Of a stretch of DNA of 64,000 nt, positions 29,268 to 37,429 are shown piece after piece (the stretch's first letter is position 1; every line of letters begins with the position of its first letter). Origin of the DNA: Paludibacteraceae bacterium (GTDB taxonomy: Bacteria > Bacteroidota > Bacteroidia > Bacteroidales > Paludibacteraceae); NCBI GenBank assembly GCA_016283095.1, contig JAEEMG010000076.1:43835-107834 (forward strand), read 5' to 3'. The position numbers and the translations under genes are program-made. The notes under the pieces are model-generated. The model was given only the letters and a program-made list of their open reading frames with translations, had not been told where the DNA came from and did no database searches.

Positions 29268-30089
29268 CTACAACTCTACTACAGTCTTACGCAATTTCAC
29301 CAACTTTGTCAACAACGCCTCTGCCAAATCAAGACGGAGCATATTCGCACCGTCACTCTTCGCCTCACTTGGTTTTGGATGGGTCTCCATAAACAAACCA
29401 TCCGCACCTACTGCGATTCCAGCACGTGCGATTGTCTCTATCATATCTGGATTACCTCCAGTCACTCCTGATGTCTGGTTTGGTTGCTGAAGTGAGTGAG
29501 TGATGTCAAGCACAACTGGATAACCGATCTTCTGCATTGTAGGGATGCCACGATAGTCCACAATCAAATCCTGATAACCGAACTCTGTTCCTCTATCAGT
29601 CAGAAGGATTTTGTCGTTGCCACACTCCTTGATTTTACCTGCTGCGAACTTCATCGACTCAGGAGAAATAAACTGACCTTTCTTGATATTGACGACCTTG
29701 CCTGTTTTAGCGGCTGCGACCAAGATATCTGTCTGGCGGCAAAGAAATGCCGGAATCTGAATGACATCAACATACTTGGCAGCCATGTCTGCTTCAGAAG
29801 CAGAATGGATATCCGTCACCACAGGTATATTATACTTCTCTCCCACTCTCTTCAAAATATCCAATGCTTTCTCATCTCCGATTCCAGAGAAGCTGTCAAG
29901 ACGTGAACGGTTTGCTTTTCTGTAAGAACCCTTGAAGATATATGGAATATGTAGTTTATCACAGATAGCGACCATCTTGTCGGCTATTTCAAAAGCCATC
30001 TCCTCACCTTCTATACAGCAAGGTCCTGCCATCAAGAAAAAATTATTGTCGGCAAGATATTTTAGTTTTGGAATGAAAGAATAATCCAT
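29268..30089 (-). CDS. kdsA: 3-deoxy-8-phosphooctulonate (Kdo-8-P) synthase
   Basis: Condenses phosphoenolpyruvate with arabinose-5-phosphate to Kdo-8-phosphate, the precursor of the sugar that links lipid A to the core. About 273 residues from MDYSFIPKLKYLADNN (30089); the frame is open 19 codons further, but the family starts here. Motifs: FLMAGPCCIEGEEMAFEIAD, YIFKGSYRKANRSRLDSFSG, VVTDIHSASEAD, KKGQFISPESMKF, LTDRGTEFGYQDLIVDYRGI, and the final GADGLFMETHPKPSEAKSDG. Leads a tight three-gene run with DUF3109 and M16. Confidence 0.96.
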   Translation of the reverse strand: MDYSFIPKLKYLADNNFFLMAGPCCIEGEEMAFEIADKMVAICDKLHIPYIFKGSYRKANRSRLDSFSGIGDEKALDILKRVGEKYNIPVVTDIHSASEADMAAKYVDVIQIPAFLCRQTDILVAAAKTGKVVNIKKGQFISPESMKFAAGKIKECGNDKILLTDRGTEFGYQDLIVDYRGIPTMQKIGYPVVLDITHSLQQPNQTSGVTGGNPDMIETIARAGIAVGADGLFMETHPKPSEAKSDGANMLRLDLAEALLTKLVKLRKTVVEL

Positions 30090-30154
30090 AGTCATATTAT
30101 TATATATATATTCAATTACGTTGGAGACACAGACTTGTTTCTCCACGATTTATG

Positions 30155-30162
30155 CAAAAATA
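30155..30162 (-). promoter_or_regulatory. -7 element upstream of kdsA
   Basis: TATTTTTG on the minus strand, 65 nt before the ATG. The leader contains a small imperfect hairpin (30122-30145). No -33 TTG at a normal distance. Confidence 0.4.
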
Positions 30163-30220
30163 CGTAAAATTATCGTTGGAACGTGAAAAAGCATATGATT
30201 TTTCCATAACAGAAGGGTAG

Positions 30221-31036
30221 CTAATAATATTCCACTTCATACTCTACAACCGATGTCTTCTTGCTATCTTTATGATACCATTCTTCTTTGACCAGATTTT
30301 TCCAATCGTCATAAATATATGTTATGACACAATCAATATCACTTATGTCCCATGACACATAATAATTTCTATGATACATCGTCTTTTGTTTCACTCTGCC
30401 ATCATCATAATATGAATATTGATCATCACATATTGCATCACCGTTCTTTTCATAGTATTTCATAGTATTTCCCTTCCCATCCAAAATAGAGTGTATAGAC
30501 CTTTTTCCTAAAAATGAAATTTTCACCTTTTCTAAAGAATCAGATTTTGCTTTATAATAATATTTCACAACATATGGGACTTCACTATCAAGATATTCTA
30601 TGCGATCCAAAATACCTTTTTTGTAATAAAAATTGGCTGAAACGCCATCATACAATCTCGACTCTTTTCTACACTTGCCTATCTTATTTTTATAAAAGTC
30701 ATCTATAAATGAGTTATTTTTAGGTTTAGGAGGATAAACTACAGAATCGGACATAGCCTCCTCAACAAACGGAGGTTCAGTTTTAGCTATATACGTTTTG
30801 ATTAAATTTCCAGATTCATCTAATACATGTTTGTAACACTCTTTCCAAGACAAACGAATATCTTCCGGTCGACAACGATCCGCATGTGTCAAATACCCAG
30901 CTTCATCAAAATAAAGGACTTGCGAGTTTACCTTATAACACTTTACCGGACCATTCAATCCTAAACAACTAACACTATTGCCTGCAAAAACAAGTTGAGA
31001 CAACAACAATAATATAAACAGGATTGCTTTGTTCAT
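30221..31036 (-). CDS. Secreted protein of unknown function with YD-repeat-like segments
   Basis: 271 residues with a clear signal peptide (MNKAILFILLLLSQLVFAGNS). The mature part carries short repeated phrases such as YFDEAGYLTHADR, HVLDESGNLIKTYI, ILDGKGNTMKYYEKNG, YSYYDDGRVKQKTMY and YIYDDWKNLVKEEWY. These resemble degenerate YD/RHS-type or MORN-type beta-hairpin units (tyrosine, Asp-x-x-Gly, then strand), which suggests an all-beta repeat protein. I do not know the family. It begins 46 nt after the transporter gene upstream and has no visible promoter, so it is probably co-transcribed with it. Confidence 0.65.
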   Translation of the reverse strand: MNKAILFILLLLSQLVFAGNSVSCLGLNGPVKCYKVNSQVLYFDEAGYLTHADRCRPEDIRLSWKECYKHVLDESGNLIKTYIAKTEPPFVEEAMSDSVVYPPKPKNNSFIDDFYKNKIGKCRKESRLYDGVSANFYYKKGILDRIEYLDSEVPYVVKYYYKAKSDSLEKVKISFLGKRSIHSILDGKGNTMKYYEKNGDAICDDQYSYYDDGRVKQKTMYHRNYYVSWDISDIDCVITYIYDDWKNLVKEEWYHKDSKKTSVVEYEVEYY

Positions 31037-31082
31037 AATCTTTTGGGGTATTTAAACGACATGTATTCTATTTAGAAGAGAA

Positions 31083-32054
31083 TCATTTTCCATTCTTCTC
31101 ATTCTCCTTATTCTTCCTATAGAGTTGCCAGCTGTTGAACACGTTATGCCAAATACTGTAAAAACCTCCAGCGATTGAAGTGATAGGAGAGAAAAATGTA
31201 TATCCCACCCATATTGCGAAGACTGTGTTTTTCTGGCCCAACGCCTGACCTCCACTTATCTCGTCGTCGTACTTTCTGCCAATCAGTTTGCCGAATGCGA
31301 ATTGTGCTATACATGCCACCAAGGATGCCAAACCAATACCTATCACAGTTGCGACGGTGAGGTTCTCTGCCAAGACTGCATATCTTACAGTGACAGCGAT
31401 CGCAATGGAAAGAGACACAGCCCAGATATAGAAAGCAAGATTTCTTGTAGAAATAACCCTGTTGTGGAATTTCGGCATTGTATACCTTACAAGTACCGCC
31501 AAAAAGAACGGACAAATAAGCATCGGGAACACCTTAGCCATGATTTTGAAAAAAGCAACCCAAAATGTGATGCCACTCTCAGGATTCAGAATCGGCACGA
31601 TCGCCGACACTGCGACAGTTGTAACAAGATTGATAAACATAGTATACGACACCAACGTCGCACCATTTCCTCCAAGTTTTTGAGTGAGCACAGCGGCTGC
31701 TGTAGCTGTAGGGCAAATAAAACAGATCATCGCCGACTCCAACGAGATTCTATAAGCACCGTCAGGATAAAGATAAACCAATCCACCCGTCAACATGAAA
31801 ACAAATATCTGGAATGCGAGTCCGTAAAAATGCCAGCGTTTCCAACGCAAATCACGGATATCTATCTTACAGAAAGAGATGAACAGCATCGTGAAAATCA
31901 GAATCGGCTGGACTACAGCGACTATATCCGCAGCATTTGCACGCCATTGCGTCGAAACAGGAAGCAAAAAATGCCAAATCAAATAACATGTCGCGCCAAA
32001 CACCATAGCGCAAGGCAATGTCCAATTCCTAAGAAATTTAATTACCGAATCCAT
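31083..32054 (-). CDS. Bile acid:sodium symporter superfamily transporter
   Basis: 323 residues, about nine to ten membrane segments (for example IVAVVQPILIFTMLFISF, FYGLAFQIFVFMLTGGLVYL, ISLESAMICFICPTATAAAV, FPMLICPFFLAVLV). The crossing-region motif CPTATAAAVLTQKLGGN and, in the second repeat, EISGGQALGQKNTVFAIWVG match the BASS fold (bile acid:sodium symporter/ACR3/PanS group). The substrate cannot be deduced: members move bile acids, pantoate, pyruvate or other organic acids. Its -7 box is at 32082-32075. Confidence 0.85.
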   Translation of the reverse strand: MDSVIKFLRNWTLPCAMVFGATCYLIWHFLLPVSTQWRANAADIVAVVQPILIFTMLFISFCKIDIRDLRWKRWHFYGLAFQIFVFMLTGGLVYLYPDGAYRISLESAMICFICPTATAAAVLTQKLGGNGATLVSYTMFINLVTTVAVSAIVPILNPESGITFWVAFFKIMAKVFPMLICPFFLAVLVRYTMPKFHNRVISTRNLAFYIWAVSLSIAIAVTVRYAVLAENLTVATVIGIGLASLVACIAQFAFGKLIGRKYDDEISGGQALGQKNTVFAIWVGYTFFSPITSIAGGFYSIWHNVFNSWQLYRKNKENEKNGK

Positions 32055-32074
32055 CTTTATATATTTTTCGGATG

Positions 32075-32082
32075 CAAAATTA
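32075..32082 (-). promoter_or_regulatory. -7 element of the BASS transporter gene
   Basis: TAATTTTG on the minus strand, 20 nt before the ATG; a TTG lies 16 nt further upstream, closer than usual. Confidence 0.4.
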
Positions 32083-32133
32083 GTAAAAAAATCCGTAACA
32101 ATATGCTAAACAACACATTCTTAATTCTTAATA

Positions 32134-32173
32134 AAAATGAAGGGCTGTACCAAAAGATACAGCCCTTCATTTT
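32134..32173 (-). terminator. Intrinsic terminator of the tmRNA gene
   Basis: A 16-bp perfect stem (AAAATGAAGGGCTGTA and its complement) with an 8-nt loop directly after the tmRNA 3' end, followed by TTTTATT on the minus strand. Confidence 0.85.
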
Positions 32174-32176
32174 AAA

Positions 32177-32571
32177 CGTGGAGATGGAGGGGGTCGAACC
32201 CTCGTCCAAACGAGGAATCAATATGCTTTCTACATGCTTATTCCAGCCTTCGGTTTTCGAGTGTTGGCAAGACCTGGACCACCAACCAACACCTTAGTCT
32301 GAAAATTTCATGCCGTCATCCAGACTCTAACGACACTATTCCCGATATTCTGCGCCTCGCTAATCCAATCGCCTCAGGACATGGGCTTGGGGAGACGTCT
32401 TGTCGCAGTCATCTTGACCGCGATAAAGCTAACTTACTGTACTTCGGTTAGGCTGCAAGAGCATAGTTATTCTCGCCAGTTAAATTTTTGGTCTCCAGAT
32501 TATAGTGCTAGCCACCAGCGCACTGCATGCTTACATACCGCTTCTGCCCGCTGTCAAAACCGGTCATCCCC
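32177..32571 (-). ncRNA. ssrA: Transfer-messenger RNA (tmRNA)
   Basis: Rescues stalled ribosomes and tags the unfinished protein. Read on the minus strand, the 5' end GGGGATGACCGG pairs with the 3' CATCTCC to form the tRNA-like acceptor stem; GGTTCGACCCC is the T arm. The 3' CCA is not encoded (ACG follows). The tag frame at 32477-32448 reads GENNYALAA then TAA, the known Bacteroidota-type tag ending in LAA for ClpXP. Its size, about 395 nt, fits one-piece tmRNA. A promoter with good spacing lies just upstream, leaving about 27 nt of 5' leader for RNase P. Confidence 0.96.
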
Positions 32572-32604
32572 ATATTTGAGATGCAATCCTGTAAGATTGT
32601 TTTG

Positions 32605-32635
32605 CAAAAATAAATGTTTTATTTTTCCTACGCAA
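32605..32635 (-). promoter_or_regulatory. Promoter of ssrA
   Basis: Minus strand TTG (32635-32633), 20-nt spacer, TATTTTTG (32612-32605). Confidence 0.55.
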
Positions 32636-32651
32636 CAGTTCTAAACGCTTT

Positions 32652-33035
32652 TTACTTTTTTTCGACAGGAATAGAATCTGCTGGCAAAACATTAGGATCC
32701 AATACATTTTGCTTTTTTACAGACGTAGAATCATTCCATGAAGGATCTATCATATCGCCTTCTTCTTCATGACAAGCAGATAAAGATAATGCTGTAGCAG
32801 TAGCTGCTGCAACAGCTGCCACCTTTAACGGAGCGATGCCAATCACCTTCGCACTCTTCTTTTCCTTTATCTGACGTGTCAACTCCGCAAGTTCAGCCTC
32901 ACACTTCGGGCATGTGCCAGAGCATTCACCCTGATGGTTGCAAACTGTAGGCTGGTAGTCAATTCCATTTGCTTTTGCCAATTCCAATCTGACTCTCTTT
33001 AATTCGTCGCAAATTATTCTTCCGTTTGTTTTCAT
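32652..33035 (-). CDS. Cys-motif protein with an internal lipoprotein signal
   Basis: 127 residues from MKTNGRIICDELKRVRLE (33035); the open frame extends 28 codons upstream but without family-like sequence. Residues 1-60 hold a helical segment and CNHQGECSGTCPKCEAE, i.e. Cys-x5-Cys-x3-Cys-x2-Cys, likely to bind Fe-S or zinc. A Lys-rich stretch (KEKKSAK) then leads into a hydrophobic run ending in LSLSAC, which looks like a lipoprotein signal with lipobox placed about 90 residues in. The tail is acidic and Pro/Ser-rich. I recall proteins with this Cys domain as common but unassigned in Bacteroidales. No function is known to me; the next gene upstream encodes a radical SAM enzyme. Confidence 0.75.
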   Translation of the reverse strand: MKTNGRIICDELKRVRLELAKANGIDYQPTVCNHQGECSGTCPKCEAELAELTRQIKEKKSAKVIGIAPLKVAAVAAATATALSLSACHEEEGDMIDPSWNDSTSVKKQNVLDPNVLPADSIPVEKK

Positions 33036-33121
33036 AATTATATCTCTTATTATTTGTTTCTCAATACGCAGTCGATTTTTATTGATGCAAGACACACACG
33101 TCGCATTATAAATCGTCACAT

Positions 33122-33146
33122 GACACGCACGTCCGTGCGTCTCTAC
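33122..33146. repeat. 25-bp palindromic intergenic repeat, copy 1
   Basis: Contains ACGCACG-TC-CGTGCGT flanked by GAC and CTCTAC. Identical over 25 bases to 37914-37938. It lies between the radical SAM gene and the Cys-motif gene. Confidence 0.7.
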
Positions 33147-33165
33147 GTGCCATGTCCTTCAACCA

Positions 33166-33783
33166 TCAACCCTTATTAATCTCCGTTCTATAAATAAAAA
33201 TATCAAAATCAGAAAAACCCATCTCTTTCAATTTGGCGACGCTGCTATCCTGATCCTCTTTCGTATTATATTCAGGAATCGACGGAATACGTATCTTGAC
33301 TTTGTCTTGTATTCCTCGCAAAAGTTCCAGGTTTTCCATCACCTGATCATTCGTCTTACCTGTATAGGACTTGTAGATTTCAGGATTCATATCTTTGATA
33401 TCCACAATCCAGCAATCAATCACTGGCAGAAGTGCTTCAATATTCTTTTTCGGAACATTCAATGCTGTTTCTATGGTCAGTTTCCAATCTGGCCCACAAA
33501 TATCTCTAAACTCACGTATGAACTCATATCTCAAACTGGGCTCGCCTCCTCCAAAACAGATTCCTCCTCCTGTAGCCAGAAAATACAGTTCATCAATCTT
33601 CACCTTTTCATACAGATCCATTGTAGAGAAGACTTTTGCCGCATCAATATTCCTTAACGAATGGGGATTCAAACAATACTTGCAACTCAACGTGCAAGTA
33701 TGGAATGCGGCAAGTGTCGTCACTCCAGCACCGTCAACAACAAGTCTATGACGTGCAACACCTATGAATGGAGCTTCCTGCAT
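33166..33783 (-). CDS. Radical SAM protein (activating-enzyme type)
   Basis: 205 residues, a short radical SAM protein. HTCTLSCKYCLNP carries the Cys-x3-Cys-x2-Cys that binds the 4Fe-4S cluster; GGGICFGGGEPSLR holds the GGE-type SAM motif; IDCWIVDIKDMNPEIYKSY and VKIRIPSIPEYNTKEDQ fit the barrel of activase-type enzymes. No SPASM domain or extra Cys cluster is seen. The partner is unknown: no glycyl radical enzyme is nearby. It starts 1 nt after the COG2509 gene stop, so the two are co-transcribed, and the Cys-motif protein lies downstream. Confidence 0.85.
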   Translation of the reverse strand: MQEAPFIGVARHRLVVDGAGVTTLAAFHTCTLSCKYCLNPHSLRNIDAAKVFSTMDLYEKVKIDELYFLATGGGICFGGGEPSLRYEFIREFRDICGPDWKLTIETALNVPKKNIEALLPVIDCWIVDIKDMNPEIYKSYTGKTNDQVMENLELLRGIQDKVKIRIPSIPEYNTKEDQDSSVAKLKEMGFSDFDIFIYRTEINKG

Positions 33784-33784
33784 A

Positions 33785-35365
33785 TCAACAACTCTTTAGC
33801 CACTCTGAAATCTTCACAGCTACATTGTCGCCATCAACCGCAGAACTTGTGATGCCACCCGCGTATCCAGCACCTTCTCCAGCCGGATAGAGTCCCTTTA
33901 TCTGGATATGCTGCATCGTCTCCATATCTCTTGGTATACGCACAGGCGACGATGTACGGCTCTCAACTCCGATAATCACCGCGTCGTTAGTCAAAAATCC
34001 CTTACGTTTTTTATCAAACTCCACAAATCCTTCACGCAAACGCTTTGATATAAAATCTGGCATCCAGAAATGCATAGGAGAAGAAGTGACTCCAGGCAAA
34101 TACGAGACTTCAGGAAGATCAAAACTCATCCTGCCTCTCACAAAATCAAACAGTCTTTGGCAAGGTGCTTTATTTCCGCCTCCCGAATTGGCATACGCCA
34201 TCTGCTCATATCGTTTTTGAAACTCCAGTCCAGCGAGCACACCATACTGCTCATAGTCTGACATCAACTCTGGCAAATCCTCCACACGTATCTCAACGAC
34301 AACGGCCGAATTGGAATATGGAGAATTTCGTCCAGATGAAGACATTCCATTGACAACAGTCTCTCCTTTATATGTAGACGCAGGAACAACGAAACCTCCG
34401 GGACACATACAGAATGTGTAGACACCTCTACCGTCAACCTGAGTGACAAACGAATATTCCGCAGCAGGCAAATATAAACCTCTGTCGGCCGCATGATACT
34501 GTATTTTATCAATCAAAGCCTGCTTATGCTCCACTCTTACTCCCATAGCAAACCCCTTAGCTTCAAGCGCGACACCTTCGTCGTGAAGCATCTGGTAGAT
34601 ATCCCTCGCTGAATGTCCAGTAGCAAGCACCACTGCCCTACTCTTGTATTCTGTGCCGTCGGAAGTTATAATACCTTTGACTGTATCATTCTCAATTATC
34701 AGATGAGACACCTTCGTCTCAAAATGTATTTCACCGCCACAATCAAGGATCGTCTTTCGCATCTTCTTGATAACCTCCGGCAAACGATCTGTGCCGATAT
34801 GTGGGTGAGCCTCATACAAAATAGAATCCTGAGCCCCATGATAATGGAACACCTGCAGTATACGCTCACTGTCACCTTTCTTCTTGCTTCGAGTGAACAG
34901 TTTTCCATCAGAGAAGGTTCCAGCACCACCCTCTCCAAAACAATAGTTAGATTCCTCATTCAACCCATTGTTACGACATAATTGAGCCACATCAACCTTT
35001 CTGTCGGACACCGCTTTTCCACGTTCCAACACAACAGGACAATAGCCCAATTCAATCAGACGTAACGCAGCGAACAGACCGGCAGGGCCAGCACCTACGA
35101 TGACGATTTTCTCGCCATCCTTCACGTCGCCATATTTGAAAGGATACTCAATCGGCTTTGCAACAGTCTTATCAGTAAAAGCCTGTACAGTAAGGTTGAC
35201 CTTAACCTGCACTTTAGATCGGGCGTCAATACTCTTACGGATAATACGCACCTGACGAACTCTGTCGGGACGCACACCTATCTTCTTCGCCACTTCCGCA
35301 CGTAACAAATCCTCCTTCGCTGCCTGCTTTGGCAATACCACCAATTGAATATTATCGTAGAACAT
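33785..35365 (-). CDS. COG2509-type NAD(P)/FAD-dependent oxidoreductase
   Basis: 526 residues. IVIVGAGPAGLFAALRLIELG near residue 90 is the FAD dinucleotide fold, CFGEGGAGTFSDGKLFTRSK a family signature, and AVVLATGHSARDIYQMLHDE, FCMCPGGFVVPAS and GLYPAGEGAGYAGGITSSA complete the pattern of COG2509 flavoproteins (uncharacterised dehydrogenases). The N-terminal 80 residues form a separate small domain. The reaction is unknown. Promoter at 35394-35387; tightly coupled to the radical SAM gene. Confidence 0.9.
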   Translation of the reverse strand: MFYDNIQLVVLPKQAAKEDLLRAEVAKKIGVRPDRVRQVRIIRKSIDARSKVQVKVNLTVQAFTDKTVAKPIEYPFKYGDVKDGEKIVIVGAGPAGLFAALRLIELGYCPVVLERGKAVSDRKVDVAQLCRNNGLNEESNYCFGEGGAGTFSDGKLFTRSKKKGDSERILQVFHYHGAQDSILYEAHPHIGTDRLPEVIKKMRKTILDCGGEIHFETKVSHLIIENDTVKGIITSDGTEYKSRAVVLATGHSARDIYQMLHDEGVALEAKGFAMGVRVEHKQALIDKIQYHAADRGLYLPAAEYSFVTQVDGRGVYTFCMCPGGFVVPASTYKGETVVNGMSSSGRNSPYSNSAVVVEIRVEDLPELMSDYEQYGVLAGLEFQKRYEQMAYANSGGGNKAPCQRLFDFVRGRMSFDLPEVSYLPGVTSSPMHFWMPDFISKRLREGFVEFDKKRKGFLTNDAVIIGVESRTSSPVRIPRDMETMQHIQIKGLYPAGEGAGYAGGITSSAVDGDNVAVKISEWLKSC

Positions 35366-35386
35366 ATGAATTGAAATCTAATTATG

Positions 35387-35394
35387 CAAAAGTA
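35387..35394 (-). promoter_or_regulatory. -7 element of the flavoprotein/radical SAM unit
   Basis: TACTTTTG on the minus strand, 21 nt before the ATG. The nearest TTG is 16 nt upstream, inside the T run of the rpoD terminator. Confidence 0.4.
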
Positions 35395-35410
35395 AGAAAT
35401 AAACTCTACA

Positions 35411-35446
35411 CAAAAAAGCGGAATCCTACCAAAGCAAGATTCCGCT
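35411..35446 (-). terminator. Intrinsic terminator after rpoD
   Basis: AGCGGAATC and GATTCCGCT form a 9-bp stem around a 12-nt loop, followed by TTTTTTG on the minus strand. Confidence 0.75.
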
Positions 35447-35467
35447 GATATCATCAACTTGAAGTTA

Positions 35468-36328
35468 TTAACCCAAGTAACCTTTCAAAAGTTTGCTTCT
35501 TGAATTCTGACGCAAACGACGAATCGCCTTCTCTTTAATCTGACGGACACGCTCACGAGTCAAACCGAACTGTTCACCGATCTCTTCCAATGTCATCTCC
35601 TGACAACCGATACCGAAGAACATCTTGATGATCTCGCTCTCACGTTCTGTCAACGTATCCAATGCACGGTCGATCTCCTTAGACAAAGACTCGTTGATCA
35701 ACGAGCGGTCTGCGACTGGAGAGTCAGCGTTTGGAAGGACATCAAGCAAACTGTTATCCTCACCCTCTGCGAAAGGAGCGTCGATAGAAGTGCTTCGTCC
35801 AGACACTTTCAAAGTATCAGCCACCTTATCCTCCGGCATGTCAAGCTCACGAGCCAACTCTTCTGCGGATGGTTTTCTCTCATACTTCTGCTCAAATGCT
35901 GAAAATGCCTTGTTGATTTTGTTCAATGAGCCAACCTGATTCAAAGGCAAACGCACAATACGTGACTGCTCTGCCAAAGCCTGCAAAATACTCTGACGGA
36001 TCCACCACACCGCATAAGAGATGAATTTGAATCCACGAGTTTCGTCGAACTTTTCAGCAGCCTTAATCAATCCCAAATTACCTTCGTTGATCAAATCTGG
36101 CAAACTCAAGCCTTGATTCTGGTACTGCTTTGACACAGACACAACAAATCGCAAATTCGCACGAACCAACTTGTCCAAAGCTCGCTCATCTCCCTGACGG
36201 ATTCTCTGCGCTAAATCTACCTCTTCCTCCACTGAAACCAATGGTTCACGGCCGATCTCCTGCAAATACTTGTCAAGCGATGCACTCTCTCTGTTGGTAA
36301 TTGACTTGGTAATTTTTAACTGCCTCAT
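35468..36328 (-). CDS. rpoD: Primary sigma factor RpoD/SigA, short Bacteroidota form
   Basis: Housekeeping sigma factor of 286 residues, lacking region 1.1 and the long non-conserved region, as is normal for this phylum. Region 1.2 is [16 protein letters not shown]; region 2 has [39 protein letters not shown] and [20 protein letters not shown]; region 3 follows; region 4.2 has [20 protein letters not shown]. It recognises the TTG-n19-TAnnTTTG promoters that are found throughout this window, including the one in front of its own gene. Confidence 0.96.
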   Translation of the reverse strand: MRQLKITKSITNRESASLDKYLQEIGREPLVSVEEEVDLAQRIRQGDERALDKLVRANLRFVVSVSKQYQNQGLSLPDLINEGNLGLIKAAEKFDETRGFKFISYAVWWIRQSILQALAEQSRIVRLPLNQVGSLNKINKAFSAFEQKYERKPSAEELARELDMPEDKVADTLKVSGRSTSIDAPFAEGEDNSLLDVLPNADSPVADRSLINESLSKEIDRALDTLTERESEIIKMFFGIGCQEMTLEEIGEQFGLTRERVRQIKEKAIRRLRQNSRSKLLKGYLG

Positions 36329-36365
36329 AAATATAGACTATTAGACTATTTTACAAAAATTGGTG

Positions 36366-36395
36366 CAAAAGTAGCAATAAATCCAATCTAAGCAA
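36366..36395 (-). promoter_or_regulatory. Promoter of rpoD
   Basis: Minus strand TTG (36395-36393), 19-nt spacer, TACTTTTG (36373-36366). Optimal spacing. Confidence 0.6.
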
Positions 36396-36412
36396 AATTT
36401 CAAGCAAAAAAA

Positions 36413-37309
36413 TCAAACATTTTTTTGAGTAGGAGCATCATTTAGTCTACCCTGCGAGATTTTTGAATGAGGAGGCACATCATGTGTTATCCAGACGTTA
36501 CCACCAATGATAGAATCATGACCGATCGTGATTCTTCCAAGCACGGATGCATTAGAATAAATAGTCACATGATCTTCTATAATTGGGTGACGAGGCAGAT
36601 TCATTGGATGACCGTTCTCGTCCAAAGTGAAATTCTTAGCTCCTAGAGTCACTCCCTGATATAGATTGACATGATTACCTATAATACATGTCTCTCCAAT
36701 AACCACACCTGTACCATGGTCTATACTGAAATATTCTCCGATCTGAGCACCTGGATGTATATCGATTCCAGTACGCGAATGAGCCATCTCTGAAATGATA
36801 CGAGGAATGATCGGAACTCCCATTTTAAGCAGACAATGTGCGATACGATAATTGCTCATAGCCTGAAGCACAGGATAACATAGAATAATCTCGCCATGGC
36901 TTACCACAGCTGGATCATTGTCGAACATCGCATTCACATCGGTATAAAGAAGTCGCCTGATCTCAGGGATCTGCTCAATGAAATCCATTGCAAGACCAGG
37001 AGCTTTCTTTTGTGCCTCAGATGCAGATATATTCGGATCAAACTCCAATCCAGAGCTAATCTGCGTCTTCAATTCACCATATAAATTATCTATTGCGACT
37101 CCTATACTGAATTTGCGCATTCCATCCCCTACAGGCTCCATATCGAAATACCCAGGGAAAACGACGCTTTTTGTGAGCTGCACAATCTTCTTAAGCGACG
37201 ATAACGAAGGTAGACTCTGTTCACGAGTAGGATTAACCATATTCTCCACCGACGTTGTGTCTGACAATATGTCGACAACCCTATGTAATCTTTCGTTGTC
37301 TTTGTTCAT
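36413..37309 (-). CDS. cysE: Serine O-acetyltransferase
   Basis: Makes O-acetylserine from serine and acetyl-CoA, the committed step of cysteine synthesis. 298 residues from MNKDNERLHRVVDIL (37309); earlier in-frame ATGs at 37321 and 37363 fall at or before the predicted transcription start (TATTTTTG at 37340-37333). An N-terminal helical domain (about 1-170) precedes left-handed hexapeptide repeats with IDIHPGAQIGEYFSIDHGTG, VVIGETCIIGNHVNLYQGVT and YSNASVLGRITIGHDSIIGG. The long N-terminal domain is the EpsC/Bacteroides-type arrangement. Monocistronic. Confidence 0.93.
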   Translation of the reverse strand: MNKDNERLHRVVDILSDTTSVENMVNPTREQSLPSLSSLKKIVQLTKSVVFPGYFDMEPVGDGMRKFSIGVAIDNLYGELKTQISSGLEFDPNISASEAQKKAPGLAMDFIEQIPEIRRLLYTDVNAMFDNDPAVVSHGEIILCYPVLQAMSNYRIAHCLLKMGVPIIPRIISEMAHSRTGIDIHPGAQIGEYFSIDHGTGVVIGETCIIGNHVNLYQGVTLGAKNFTLDENGHPMNLPRHPIIEDHVTIYSNASVLGRITIGHDSIIGGNVWITHDVPPHSKISQGRLNDAPTQKNV

Positions 37310-37332
37310 AAAGAAATTCATTAAAATCAATA

Positions 37333-37363
37333 CAAAAATAGAAAATAATGCAGAAATCTGCAA
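37333..37363 (-). promoter_or_regulatory. Promoter of cysE
   Basis: Minus strand TTG (37363-37361), 20-nt spacer, TATTTTTG (37340-37333). Fixes the start of cysE. Confidence 0.6.
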
Positions 37364-37368
37364 AAAAC

Positions 37369-37401
37369 TTGTTCATTGGCATAATTTTTGTAGTATTTTT
37401 G
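37369..37401 (+). promoter_or_regulatory. Promoter of the 137-residue lipoprotein gene
   Basis: TTG (37369-37371), 22-nt spacer, TATTTTTG (37394-37401). Divergent from and partly adjoining the cysE promoter. Confidence 0.5.
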
Positions 37402-37429
37402 TGGAAAAGAAAACAGATTACAGAGTATA

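Noticed and set aside
30122..30145. Hairpin TGGAGACA..TGTTTCTCCA in the kdsA leader as a regulatory element or a member of the palindrome family
   Set aside because: The stem is short and imperfect and the outer sequence differs from the GTAGAGACG copies; it may be chance.
31302..32297. Plus-strand open frame of 331 codons
   Set aside because: It is antisense to the BASS transporter and runs into the tmRNA gene; the translation is Cys/His/Arg-rich noise without a motif.
33166..33783. Radical SAM gene as part of a ribosomally made peptide (RiPP) cluster
   Set aside because: There is no SPASM domain, no transporter or peptidase beside it and no precursor with a leader-type Gly-Gly; the nearby Cys protein is only a loose candidate.
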